Assembly: GCA_902495325.1 (NCBI GenBank) | Contig: CABUWK010000005.1 | Coordinates: 12,602 to 76,601 of the forward strand | DNA length: 64,000 nucleotides | Source of the DNA: an uncultured Acidiphilium sp. | GTDB lineage: Bacteria; Bacillota; Clostridia; Christensenellales; Borkfalkiaceae | Reading direction: 5' to 3' | Shown: one piece after another, positions 50,872 through 59,150 of the stretch | Numbering within the stretch: the first letter of the stretch is position 1 | Layout: the number at the start of each line of letters is the position of its first letter | Notes under the pieces: generated by a model | The model's database searches: none | The model's input: the letters and a program-made list of their open reading frames with translations, nothing else | Told to the model about the DNA's origin: nothing | Program-made: the position numbers and the translations under genes

Positions 50872-50891
50872 GTTTGTTAATCGGCTTATAG
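50872..50891 (-). repeat. dispersed intergenic motif (GTTTGTTAATCGGCTTATAG)
   Basis: Reverse complement CTATAAGCCGATTAACAAAC; lies within TTAATC ... GATTAA, a small hairpin four bases after the phosphatase stop. Confidence 0.65.
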
Positions 50892-51034
50892 GGTGATTAA
50901 TAACGGTATTTTTGAAATAAAAAAGCAACCGGGCAGATAACGGAAGGGGTGTCCTTATCCGGTGTGCAGGAGCGTGGTTTATTTTTCTTTTTTCCGGCAT
51001 GGAAAAACAAAACGGAATGTCTGTCTCAAAACGC

Positions 51035-51063
51035 TTGCGTTTTTCCTGAAAAAAAGATATAAT
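51035..51063 (+). promoter_or_regulatory. promoter in front of the first tRNA-Ser 5' half
   Basis: TTGCGT (51035-51040), 17-base spacer, TATAAT (51058-51063). Confidence 0.7.
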
Positions 51064-51102
51064 AAATTAAGGTTTGTAAAGCCGACCGCTTTGCAAAAAA
51101 AC

Positions 51103-51143
51103 GGAGGCTTATCGAAGCGGTCATAACGAGGCGGTCTTGAAAA
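51103..51143 (+). pseudogene. tRNA-Ser 5' half, outer att scar
   Basis: GGAGGCTTATCGAAGCGG and the following bases to GTCTTGAAAA (51134-51143) match the first half of the intact tRNA-Ser at 51530, then the sequence switches to non-tRNA sequence shared with the unit starting at 51294. Its own 3' half is not in the window. Confidence 0.8.
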
Positions 51144-51217
51144 ACTCTCGTTTCTGTCACTGCAAAATCATGAAAACCCTTGATTTTATTGAGTTTTTTG
51201 GGTGTTCCTCTGCACTT

Positions 51218-51461
51218 TGCGAGAAGCGTTTCTCGCAGTTTTCTCGCAATTTTCCTTGACTTGGATTGCGATTTTTGATAAAATTGAATACACGGAGGGT
51301 TATCGAAGTGGTCATAACGAGGCGGTCTTGAAAAACTCTCGTTACTGTCACTGCAAAATCGTGAAAGCCCTTGATTTTATTGGGTTTTTCGTGGGTTCAT
51401 CTGCACGTTGCGAGAAGCGTTTCTCGCAGTTTTCTCGCAAATTTCTCGCAGGTTTCTCGCA
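51218..51461. repeat. left arm-like sites TTCTCGCA
   Basis: TTCTCGCA or its complement TGCGAGAA at 51218-51225, 51230-51237, 51241-51248, 51409-51416, 51421-51428, 51432-51439, 51443-51450 and 51454-51461. The same octamer recurs near the right end at 61525-61532 and 61538-61545. Confidence 0.75.
51294..51334 (+). pseudogene. attL: 5' half of a disrupted tRNA-Ser(TGA)
   Basis: GGAGGGT (acceptor) to GTCTTGAAAA (core 51325-51334). Its acceptor and anticodon-stem bases complement exactly the 3' half at 61660-61707 (ACCGT and ACCCTCC), so joining the two restores a normal tRNA-Ser(UGA). Confidence 0.82.
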
Positions 51462-51529
51462 ATTTCCGAATGTTTTCGAACCCATTTTGAATTGGTTCGG
51501 TGACTATTTGGGACAATTTAATAGCCTAC

Positions 51530-51620
51530 GGAGGCATATCGAAGCGGTCATAACGAGGCTGTCTTGAAAACAGTTTGGGTCTGAAAGCCCACGGGGGTTC
51601 GAATCCCTCTGCCTCCGCCA
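51530..51620 (+). tRNA. intact tRNA-Ser(TGA) carried inside the element
   Basis: Acceptor GGAGGCA pairs with TGCCTCC; anticodon stem GCTGT/ACAGT around CTTGAAA gives TGA; long variable arm; T-loop GTTCGAA; encoded CCA. It can replace the function of the split gene. Confidence 0.93.
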
Positions 51621-51654
51621 GAGCCTTGGAGCATTATGTTCCAAGGCTTTTTTC
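51621..51654 (+). terminator. terminator of tRNA-Ser
   Basis: GAGCCTTGGA and TTCCAAGGCT around an eight-base loop, then T residues. Confidence 0.9.
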
Positions 51655-51828
51655 TTTTTTGAGTTTAGGACATCGTTTCCATACTGTCGCCCGAGCAACT
51701 ACAACATACCACAAAAGATTCCATAAGTCCAGAGATTATTCGGGATTATGCGGCATGAAATTGATAACTTTTTGTATCTGGTTTTCTTTGCTTACTGCGT
51801 ATCAGTTTTTGATATGTAAGGATAGTAA

Positions 51829-51858
51829 AAGCGGTGGGCATTTCTGCTCACCGCTTAT
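51829..51858 (-). terminator. terminator of the large surface-protein gene
   Basis: AAGCGGTG and CACCGCTT stem, T-rich on the minus strand. The rest of 51660-51916 shows no gene. Confidence 0.75.
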
Positions 51859-51916
51859 GGATTGAGTCTGTGCGTACATTGTGCGTCGCAGGCTCTTTTA
51901 TTTAGTTATGGTTGTT

Positions 51917-54900
51917 TTACTCGCCGACAAACGTGATGGACTTGAAAGTATATTCTAATTTTCCTCCATTACTGTTTGTAGTCTTCCAAGTTGCCGTACC
52001 ATCTTCGTTTTGTGTTACTTGAGTTTCTTTGTCTTTATTCAACACAAGGTCGATTTGCTCAGTCGGAGTATATGCAAAGAGATTATTGCCAAGCGTAAAG
52101 TCTCCGACGGCAGTAAGCTCAAGTCGTTCAAGTTTCGACGTTCCGTTACTTCCCCACGGATAATAGTCAATTGTTGTAGCCTTCGGTGCAGAGCAAGAAA
52201 CAAGGTTGTCATTATTCATGAATGCTTCGCCACCAATTGTTGTTGCTTCAGGTAAGTCAAGGGTGCGAAGGTCGCAATCAGCGAATGCAACTGTTCCAAT
52301 AGTAACCACCTTAGGTAGATTTACAGATGTCAGCAGAGAGCTATAAGCAAATGCCCAATCGCCAATCGTAGTCGCATTTGGAAGGTTGAGAGAGGTCAGT
52401 TTTGTACCTTTTTTCCACTCATTAAATGCACACTCGCCAATTGTAACCACCTGAGGCAAATTGACAGATTCCAAATATGTACAAGCCGAGAAAGCAAAAT
52501 CTCCAATTGTTTCCACATCTGGAAGCGTCAGACTCTTGAGTTTGTCACCAGCGATATTTTTTTCGCCATTTTCAGAATAATTATCATTATCAAAGAATCC
52601 ATAATCAGGAACCGTCTTTGCACCGCTGATAGTTAAATTGATGCTGCCGTCTGCTGCGGTGGACTCTGAAAAAGCGGTCCAGATAGCAGAGAACATTTCC
52701 TGTTCCGCATCTGCGGCAAGGGCGACGTTAATATTCGTTTTGCCAGCGGCAAGCTGATCTGCCACTGCGGCTTTCAGCTCATCTGCGGTCATAGCAGTAG
52801 CATCAATAGTCTCCAACTTGCCACAAGCACACACGTTGTCTACATAGTAGTGATCACCCCCGCCTGTCTTTACGTGGTTGTAAATCTCCGCGCTTACGCC
52901 GTAGTTATAAAGTGCCTTTGCGAGAGCTTTCATTTCATCACTCGCGTCGGTGCTTTGGCTGATAGCATAGAGGTAATCGTTTACGCTAATCACAACAGTA
53001 CCGTAAACGTCGCCCATAGGATTGCTCTCTCTTATCACGAATTCCCATTCTTTATCGAAATCAGTGGCAGCAATATTCGTTACCTTATACAATGGGCTGT
53101 TGGGACTGGGGAAATTTCTCAACTCCGTGCCGTTGCACTCTACCTTATATATCGTATCTTCGAACGCACTGGGATTAACCTCGATAATAATAGATATTGC
53201 AGTGCCGAAACGCACGGTATAGCCTGTAATCACGTCTGCCACCTGCGCCTCACTTACAGGAATCTCTCTGTTCGAGCTATTTTCTGTATAAGTATTGCCG
53301 GTCATGGTCTGATGCTTCTTGTATGCACTTGTTGCTTCGCCGTATGCAAGAGTATCCTTGATGAGAGTCACGAGAGCCGCATCGTCCTTGTATTTTTCAA
53401 GAAGGTTTAAGAGGTTCTTTTCTACGCTGTATTCCTTACCATCTTCAAATCCGTGACTTGCAACCTCGGTCTCGTTGTAGCAGAGCATTGCGCGGATACT
53501 GTCGCCCATGCACTGCGGATTGATCCCCTCAAGGATGAACACGTAGAAGCCGTCATCGTTGGGTTCATCTGCGTAGACTTTGGTTTTCACGCCATTGTGA
53601 CTGAACTCCATATAGAGTCCCTTGGAATTGAATTCAGGAGCATAGCCCATCACATAGTACTTCATGGAGAGGTCGCCGCCGATGTTGAGCTGCTGACCGT
53701 AGATCTCGAATCTTTGGGAATCTTCCACCTTTGTTCCACCGAGGACAGGATAGCTCTGACGGTTCTCACCTTCGAGTATCTGTCCGAAGTGTTCACCGAG
53801 CTTGTAGGCAACCTCGCCCGAGAGCAGCTGTGCTTTGGTTACACTTGTGATCTCTACGTTATCACTCCCAGGTTTCAGATCCGAATTGCTGTGTACAGCC
53901 TCAAGACCGTCATCACCGAGATAATAACAATTCTTGATTGCATTAACGCTCCGAAGCGTGCCAAATGCACCAAGAAAAGCCTGATCGGTCAGATTTTCAC
54001 CGCACTCAAACTTACCTGCAAACAGGCAGTTTTCAAGGGTAGTCTTTGCTCCCGTATTGGAAAAGCTGAGGAAACCGCCCATGTAGATGGTTGCGGTGTT
54101 ATTATAGTCGCCTGCGTAATTGGTCTTGATCGTTCCGTATGCCGCGCAGTTGCGGATGGTCACTTCACTGGTATTCTCCTGAATTTTACCGATAAAGCCG
54201 CCTGCACCCGAGTCCACACGGTAAATACCTGCATCAAAGGTGCCGTACCAAGAGCAGTTTTCAATGAGGCTTTGATGGTTTGCGTATCCCACAAAGCCGC
54301 CGATCATACCAACGCCGTGCGCCTTTGCGGTAAGATTTACGTAAGAGGTGATGTTCTGAATAATTGCGCCGTTGCGCTCAAGATCGGTTTCACCATTCAC
54401 ACCGCAAATCGAACCGATGACACCGCCAACGTAATCGACCTCGGTGTTCACGATTACCTCACCGTAGATGGTGAAGTTCTTGACCGTACCGGTTCTGACC
54501 TCACCGAAGAAGCCAACGCCGTTTTGGGTACCTTCCACGTACAAACCCTTGATGGTGTGGTTCTGTCCGTCAAAGACACCACGGAAGTTTTTGTTGTTCT
54601 CGCCTGTTTCGCCGATGGAAGTCCATGGTCTGTTTTCAAGGTCGATGTCAGCCACAAGCACCGCGCTTGCCGTTCTGTCCACGGTGTTTACATGGTTTGC
54701 AAACCAGAAGAGCTGACCTGCGTTTTTAATCTGATAATATCCGTCTTTAAGCTCTGCAGGCTCGTAGCATCCGTACTCAGTACAGAAGCCGTTGTCGTAG
54801 CTGCTACAGACGTGAAGCTCTGCACCGCATAATTCGCAGAAGCCATTTACAAAACTGTGGTTTTTAGCGTCGATGGGATAGGTTTCCAAGGTTTTGGTAA

Positions 54901-55381
54901 GACCGCAATAGTAGCAGTTATCTACTCTCTTTTCTCCTGTCGAGATACAGGTAGCGGGGGTTGTTGTTATGTCATCTGAATTATGCTCCCCGGCATCGCG
55001 CCAGAATTTAAAGCTTATTGTTGTACCGTCACTCAAGTTTTCTGTCACGGTAACAGAAGTGCCCTTTTCGCAATCGTCACATGTCACCGAAATACCGGAA
55101 CATGTATAACTATAGTTTTTATAGCAAGCACTGCACCACCATTCCACTTTGATATCATATGTCATAGTTGCACCGTTCTTACTATAAGATACGCTCACTG
55201 CTTCGGCAACACCTGCATCTTTTCCGCATTTACAATTTACGGTAATTGTGGTATTAAACGGAGCTATTTGTGTTGTGTAGGCTGCATCAGCCGTAATGCT
55301 CATCAAGGGCATCACGCCAAGCACCAACAAAAGCGTGAGCACCAGCCCCATTATTTTCAGTTTGTTTCTTGTTTTCGTCAT
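51917..55381 (-). CDS. large secreted surface protein: Cys motifs, GLUG region, shared unnamed domain, BspA-type LRR
   Basis: 1154 residues. A signal peptide of about 35 residues ends ADAA. Residues 45-220 carry repeated CXXC motifs (CKCGKDAG, WWCSACYKN, CYYCGLTK, FCELCGAE). Residues about 225-530 are GLUG-type beta-helix repeats (FRGVFDGQNHTIKGLYV, GGFVGYANH, GGFLSFSNTG). Residues about 570-850 are a domain also present in the neighbouring 758-residue protein (NIGGDLSMKYYV ... EMKALAKALYNYGVSAEIY). Residues about 930-1110 are LRR_5 units (IGDFAFSACTYLESVNL). No LPXTG. Likely extracellular adhesin or glycan-binding protein; that is inference. Confidence 0.85.
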   Translation of the reverse strand: MTKTRNKLKIMGLVLTLLLVLGVMPLMSITADAAYTTQIAPFNTTITVNCKCGKDAGVAEAVSVSYSKNGATMTYDIKVEWWCSACYKNYSYTCSGISVTCDDCEKGTSVTVTENLSDGTTISFKFWRDAGEHNSDDITTTPATCISTGEKRVDNCYYCGLTKTLETYPIDAKNHSFVNGFCELCGAELHVCSSYDNGFCTEYGCYEPAELKDGYYQIKNAGQLFWFANHVNTVDRTASAVLVADIDLENRPWTSIGETGENNKNFRGVFDGQNHTIKGLYVEGTQNGVGFFGEVRTGTVKNFTIYGEVIVNTEVDYVGGVIGSICGVNGETDLERNGAIIQNITSYVNLTAKAHGVGMIGGFVGYANHQSLIENCSWYGTFDAGIYRVDSGAGGFIGKIQENTSEVTIRNCAAYGTIKTNYAGDYNNTATIYMGGFLSFSNTGAKTTLENCLFAGKFECGENLTDQAFLGAFGTLRSVNAIKNCYYLGDDGLEAVHSNSDLKPGSDNVEITSVTKAQLLSGEVAYKLGEHFGQILEGENRQSYPVLGGTKVEDSQRFEIYGQQLNIGGDLSMKYYVMGYAPEFNSKGLYMEFSHNGVKTKVYADEPNDDGFYVFILEGINPQCMGDSIRAMLCYNETEVASHGFEDGKEYSVEKNLLNLLEKYKDDAALVTLIKDTLAYGEATSAYKKHQTMTGNTYTENSSNREIPVSEAQVADVITGYTVRFGTAISIIIEVNPSAFEDTIYKVECNGTELRNFPSPNSPLYKVTNIAATDFDKEWEFVIRESNPMGDVYGTVVISVNDYLYAISQSTDASDEMKALAKALYNYGVSAEIYNHVKTGGGDHYYVDNVCACGKLETIDATAMTADELKAAVADQLAAGKTNINVALAADAEQEMFSAIWTAFSESTAADGSINLTISGAKTVPDYGFFDNDNYSENGEKNIAGDKLKSLTLPDVETIGDFAFSACTYLESVNLPQVVTIGECAFNEWKKGTKLTSLNLPNATTIGDWAFAYSSLLTSVNLPKVVTIGTVAFADCDLRTLDLPEATTIGGEAFMNNDNLVSCSAPKATTIDYYPWGSNGTSKLERLELTAVGDFTLGNNLFAYTPTEQIDLVLNKDKETQVTQNEDGTATWKTTNSNGGKLEYTFKSITFVGE

Positions 55382-55692
55382 TTTGTTATCTCCTTATCGT
55401 TGAGAATTTGCTTGCGGAAAGCTCCGCTTCGGGTTTCTATGTAAAGATGTTGTTTTCTAACCATCGTCTGCCACCTCCGGCTTTCCGTGGGGTAACAAAC
55501 GCGCTTTTCTTCGTTGTTTCATTGTATCAAGAGCAGGGTGTCCTCTGCGTTCCTCCTGTTTTAGTCGAGATTGCTCTCACGAATAGGCACAAACCTTGAT
55601 TTATGCCTATTTGTGAAAGGTCAATGCAGGGCAAGGTTTTCACCCTGCATTGACATAAGATTTACTGATTTGCCTTTTATTAAGGCGTGGTG
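55382..55692. other. intergenic region between the two large secreted genes, with two inverted repeats
   Basis: Perfect stem GTCAATGCAGGG (55620-55631) / CCCTGCATTGAC (55643-55654), probably the 3' end of the 758-residue gene. A second pair TCACGAATAGGCA (55577-55589) / TGCCTATTTGTGA (55604-55616), one mismatch. The rest is leader for the downstream gene. No ORF supported. Confidence 0.65.
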
Positions 55693-57969
55693 TTATTCCT
55701 TGGGAACAGTAACCCACTCTCCGTCAAACTCGGTGGTATTGGGATCCTGCGTGATCGTGAAGTACTTTTTGAATGTACCGTCGTAGTTGCCCATGAAGTT
55801 GATGACTACCTTTGCCTCTGTGTTAACGTAAACGTTGTCCTCATAGGATACGGTATAATCTGTGCCTTCTGTCAAGGTGCGACCGTCAACAACGATGGAG
55901 ATAACCTTGGGTTCCTTTACGGTGCCGTCGTATTGGTAACTCGTCTGGTCAAGAGTTACGGTTGGATTGGTGACTTCCTTTACATTAACAGTCAGAGTAC
56001 CGTCCACGAACGTGATCTCGTAGTTATCAGCAGTCAAGCCTTGAGGAGTGATCGAATATTCACCCACATCACCGTACTGCGTATAGGTATAGGTGTAAGC
56101 AAGCTCACCGCTAAGAAAAGTTTCATTCTCGCCATTCACAAAGCCGCTGTAAGTAACACCGTTATGTGTAGGAGCCTCGCCGTAGGTGATGGATGCATCG
56201 TTTGCCGTTACAGTCAAAGGTGCCTTAGCGATGTTAACGGACACGGAAGCCTTTGCGCTGTCATTATGGTTTGCATCACCCTGAACGTAATACCAAACCG
56301 TGTAATCGCCTGCATTTGTGCCTTGGGGGATGCTTGTGGTATACTCGCCATCCTCGGTCAAGCTGTAAACCATCTTTCCAACGTTCGTTTCACCTGCGTT
56401 GATGAGATACTGCGCTTCGCCGATGTAGGTCAGCGTATTGGGGGTAGGAGCTGCTGTGATGCTCGCTACTGCCTTATTGATTTTTACAGTCACACTTGCT
56501 ACTGCGGAATCGTTCACGTTGTCGTTGCCCTGTACGCGGTAGTAAACGGTATAGGAACCTGCGTTTGTGCCTGTGGGAATGGTGGCTGTGAACTCGCCGT
56601 CCTCGGTCAAGCTGTAAAGCATCGTGCCAAAGTCTGTAGAGCCTGCGCTCACAAGCTCCTGTGCTTCGCCGTTATAGGTGAGCGTGTTTGCTGTGGGAGC
56701 AGTTACGTTGGGAGTTGCCGCCGTGATCTCAAAATCAAGGCTTACGCTTACTTCGCCTACCGCGAGAGTAGCTTTGTATGTGCCAACGTTGATGACCTCG
56801 TTCTTGTCGTAGGTAACGGTGTAATCTGCATCAATAGAACCGTCTACAACTGCTTCCTTTTCGTTGTTGTCATAAACCGTATTCACGGGAGCTTTGAGCG
56901 TGATGGTCTTGTTATGACCACAGCCCTTATCGCAGGACTCGGTGATGGTGTTGGCAACATCGTCTGCGGTGTAGGTGTAGTTGTGGTCAAGAAGATTGCC
57001 ATAGCCGTTTCCGCAGATCGTACATACTTTCTGTGCCGCACAGGTTGCGGTGCCGCCCTCGTGGTTGCCTTTTACGATGTGTGCGGAAAGACCGTAGTTG
57101 TAGAGTGCTTTTGCGAGAGATTTCATTGCTTCGGATGTCTTTTCACTGTTGATCACATCGTAGCAATAATCGTTTACGCTATATCCGAGCGTGAACAGAC
57201 CGTCTGCCGAGAACTGCATCTTTTTCGCGAAATCATACGCTGCAACCGCATCTGAGGTGAGCGTTTTGATCTCGCCGTCGTTGTAGCTTACTTTGATAAA
57301 GTTGGTCGCGCTGAAATTTACTGTTGCTTCTTTAATGGAGTCAGCAACCGTTTCGTTCACAACAGGAGAGCTTCTCGGAACGTCTACTTCAGTCTTGCCC
57401 TCGGAAAGGAAGGTTACGCCATCCGTAACAAGGGCATTGGTCTTGTAATTGCGATATACCTGAGCTGCCGCACCGTATTCAAGCGTGTCAATGATGAGCT
57501 GCTTCATATTAGCGTCATTCGTAATATTGTAGGCGTTGATCAGGTTTTCCTTAACGCTGTAACCCGTAAGCACTGCATTTTCATGCCCCACCGGGCTACC
57601 ACCCACGAGAATCGTTACGTTCATAAGATCGCCGAGGCACTGGGGACTTACGCCTTCAAAGGTGTAGATATACACCTTATCTTCAGTGGGATGCGGCTCG
57701 CACTCGGTAAGATACGTTAGCTTACCGAGAAATTCGACCTCGACCGTTATGCTTTCGATGGGGCGATCTTCATTGTTTCTGACGTAGAATTTCATGGAAA
57801 TATCGCCGCCGAGGTTGACCTGTTTGCCGACAAATTCTGCGACAGGGGTGTTCGTTTCTGTTCCTGTTTCCTCTGCACTTGCCGTGATCGACAGACCTGC
57901 AAGAAGCGTTACGATCATCATCAGAGAGATGACCAGAACGAGGAGCTTGTTTGTGCGCTTAGTTTTCAT
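55693..57969 (-). CDS. secreted protein with shared unnamed domain and MBG-type repeats
   Basis: 758 residues; signal peptide of about 31 residues (ending TASAEE). Residues about 45-320 are homologous to the middle of the 1154-residue protein: VNLGGDISMKFYV, GVSPQCLGDLMN, SVKENLINAYN, DTLEYGAAAQVY, YSVNDYCYDV, EAMKSLAKALYNYGLSA. A Cys segment (CAAQKVCTICG, CDKGCGH) follows. Residues about 400-700 are two near-identical 85-residue repeats (LTYNGEAQELVSAG / LTYIGEAQYLINAG) and MBG units (YGEAPTHNGVTYSGF). Ends without an anchor. The repeats are typical of gut Bacillota surface proteins. Confidence 0.83.
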   Translation of the reverse strand: MKTKRTNKLLVLVISLMMIVTLLAGLSITASAEETGTETNTPVAEFVGKQVNLGGDISMKFYVRNNEDRPIESITVEVEFLGKLTYLTECEPHPTEDKVYIYTFEGVSPQCLGDLMNVTILVGGSPVGHENAVLTGYSVKENLINAYNITNDANMKQLIIDTLEYGAAAQVYRNYKTNALVTDGVTFLSEGKTEVDVPRSSPVVNETVADSIKEATVNFSATNFIKVSYNDGEIKTLTSDAVAAYDFAKKMQFSADGLFTLGYSVNDYCYDVINSEKTSEAMKSLAKALYNYGLSAHIVKGNHEGGTATCAAQKVCTICGNGYGNLLDHNYTYTADDVANTITESCDKGCGHNKTITLKAPVNTVYDNNEKEAVVDGSIDADYTVTYDKNEVINVGTYKATLAVGEVSVSLDFEITAATPNVTAPTANTLTYNGEAQELVSAGSTDFGTMLYSLTEDGEFTATIPTGTNAGSYTVYYRVQGNDNVNDSAVASVTVKINKAVASITAAPTPNTLTYIGEAQYLINAGETNVGKMVYSLTEDGEYTTSIPQGTNAGDYTVWYYVQGDANHNDSAKASVSVNIAKAPLTVTANDASITYGEAPTHNGVTYSGFVNGENETFLSGELAYTYTYTQYGDVGEYSITPQGLTADNYEITFVDGTLTVNVKEVTNPTVTLDQTSYQYDGTVKEPKVISIVVDGRTLTEGTDYTVSYEDNVYVNTEAKVVINFMGNYDGTFKKYFTITQDPNTTEFDGEWVTVPKE

Positions 57970-57992
57970 TTAAGTTCCTCCTTGGAATTGTG

Positions 57993-58586
57993 TTAGTTTG
58001 TATCGATCGGCAAGTCAATGCCGTCACTTTCATCTTTGGGTGGGTTGCCAACGGTTACTTGACAGCCTGCGTTGTCGCAAAGGTAGTCGTGGTCGGTGTC
58101 ATTATGAGCATCCTTCGCTGCAACCGCCACTTGACCGCATACGGTGCATTTTTGCTCTGTTGTGCAATTGCCGTCATCCTTTTCGGGGGAATGCTCGCCT
58201 GCCGCCAGAATTTCTTTTCCGCAAACACCGCAATTAAGGGCGGTTGAACAGTCGTTATCATCATTTTCGGGAGTATGTTCCTTGTTTTCTCCGTCGGTTG
58301 CACCGCATCTTGAACAGGTGGATTGAACCTCGCACAGATCAACATCGGGCGTTGTCCATTCGTGTCCGAGAGCAGAGCCTTCTGTCTTGCCACAGACTGT
58401 ACAGGTCTTAGGATTGAGACAGTCGGCATCCTTCCACGAGTGCATGGAATCTCTTGTTTCGCCGCATACGTTACATTCGGTATCTGCACAGTCGTCGTAA
58501 ACATGCTGCTCACATTTTTTGCTACCGCAAGCTGCGAGTGTTACGATCATCAAGACCGAGAGTAGAATTAGTGTTAATTTTTTCAT
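57993..58586 (-). CDS. Cys-rich CXXCG-repeat lipoprotein
   Basis: 197 residues from ATG 58586 (TTTAGGAGAACA upstream). Lipobox TLAAC gives lipidation at about Cys20. The rest is six to seven repeats of C-X(4-8)-C-X2-CG-X(n)-H (ECNVCGETRDSMH, TCTVCGKTEGSALGH, TCSRCGATDGENKEH, NCGVCGKEILAAGEH, KCTVCGQVAVAAKD). The pattern could bind zinc or form disulfides. The two large proteins carry related CXXCG units, so the three may form one surface system. It ends 23 bases before the 758-residue gene. Confidence 0.75.
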   Translation of the reverse strand: MKKLTLILLSVLMIVTLAACGSKKCEQHVYDDCADTECNVCGETRDSMHSWKDADCLNPKTCTVCGKTEGSALGHEWTTPDVDLCEVQSTCSRCGATDGENKEHTPENDDNDCSTALNCGVCGKEILAAGEHSPEKDDGNCTTEQKCTVCGQVAVAAKDAHNDTDHDYLCDNAGCQVTVGNPPKDESDGIDLPIDTN

Positions 58587-58609
58587 AGTTTGTTCTCCTA
58601 AATTATATT

Positions 58610-58969
58610 TCACAGTTTTTTGTTCCTTGGGCAAGTACATATTCCAAACCATTCCTCGCCGCGCCGAAAAAATTTACATTCAGCACAGGTAGTGTCGGGT
58701 GTGCGTTTGGTATCTCCCCTGTAACTCTTACAAGCATCCTGCATCATCGTAACGAAAGGTATTCCCTCATCCGTGTAAACAGGCTCTTTTGTAAAGTCGG
58801 GATAAATCACAATGGGTTCGCATAGTGGACTCTGTCGGTCGCATTCCTCATAGTAACCGTATTTCAGCTCAAAGGTCTTACCGTAAGTGGTTATGATCTT
58901 GTAAAGATCACCCTCATTGTGAGTAAACTCCGTAAGCGGAAAATCATTCTGAATTAGCTTGCTAAACAT
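58610..58969 (-). CDS. hypothetical Cys-containing cytoplasmic protein
   Basis: 119 residues, no signal peptide. The C-terminal half has a CAECKFFRRGEEWFGICTCPRN motif, like small zinc-binding or Fe-S knuckle segments; YYEECDRQSPLCEP adds two Cys. Family unknown. It overlaps the leader of the lipoprotein gene (stop at 58610, lipoprotein ATG at 58586) and is the first gene of this stretch, so it may be co-transcribed with the surface-protein genes. Confidence 0.65.
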   Translation of the reverse strand: MFSKLIQNDFPLTEFTHNEGDLYKIITTYGKTFELKYGYYEECDRQSPLCEPIVIYPDFTKEPVYTDEGIPFVTMMQDACKSYRGDTKRTPDTTCAECKFFRRGEEWFGICTCPRNKKL

Positions 58970-59002
58970 ATCTGACTCCTCCAGTCTTTCGTCAAAAAGA
59001 AA

Positions 59003-59037
59003 AATCTGCCATACTGTTGTTAATAGTATAGCAGACT
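59003..59037. promoter_or_regulatory. inverted repeat overlapping a -10 element
   Basis: TCTGCCATACT and AGTATAGCAGA arms (one mismatch). On the minus strand the second arm includes TATACT, a likely -10 of the gene at 58610-58969. Candidate operator for the adjacent LuxR-type regulator. Confidence 0.55.
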
Positions 59038-59150
59038 TTTTTCGTTTGCGGTATTACCTAAAAATACATTTTTAGGTCTGATTTTTGGGGCGTTTTGGGC
59101 TTTCGACGAAATTTTATATATCTTTTTGGGTGTGTTTTGGATATATAAAA

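Larger units (their letters stand above)
51103..51528 (+). repeat. tandem unit of about 190 bp: tRNA-Ser 5' half plus element left end
   Basis: Unit 1 (51103-51293) and unit 2 (from 51294) each contain tRNA-Ser 5' half, GTCTTGAAAA, an ACTCTCG(T) CACTGCAAAATC-type stretch, then TTCTCGCA sites; identity is high through about 130 bases. Each unit ends in a promoter-like pair for the next tRNA copy (TTGACT/TAAAAT at about 51256-51284 before unit 2). Confidence 0.75.

Noticed and set aside
51103..51620. CRISPR-like array (three spaced copies)
   Set aside because: The repeats are tRNA-Ser gene parts with promoters; unit lengths and the third full tRNA exclude CRISPR.
53453..57255. Long plus-strand ORFs of 459 and 522 codons
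   Set aside because: Antisense to the two secreted proteins; biased residue composition (many Cys, Val, Ile) and no ribosome sites.
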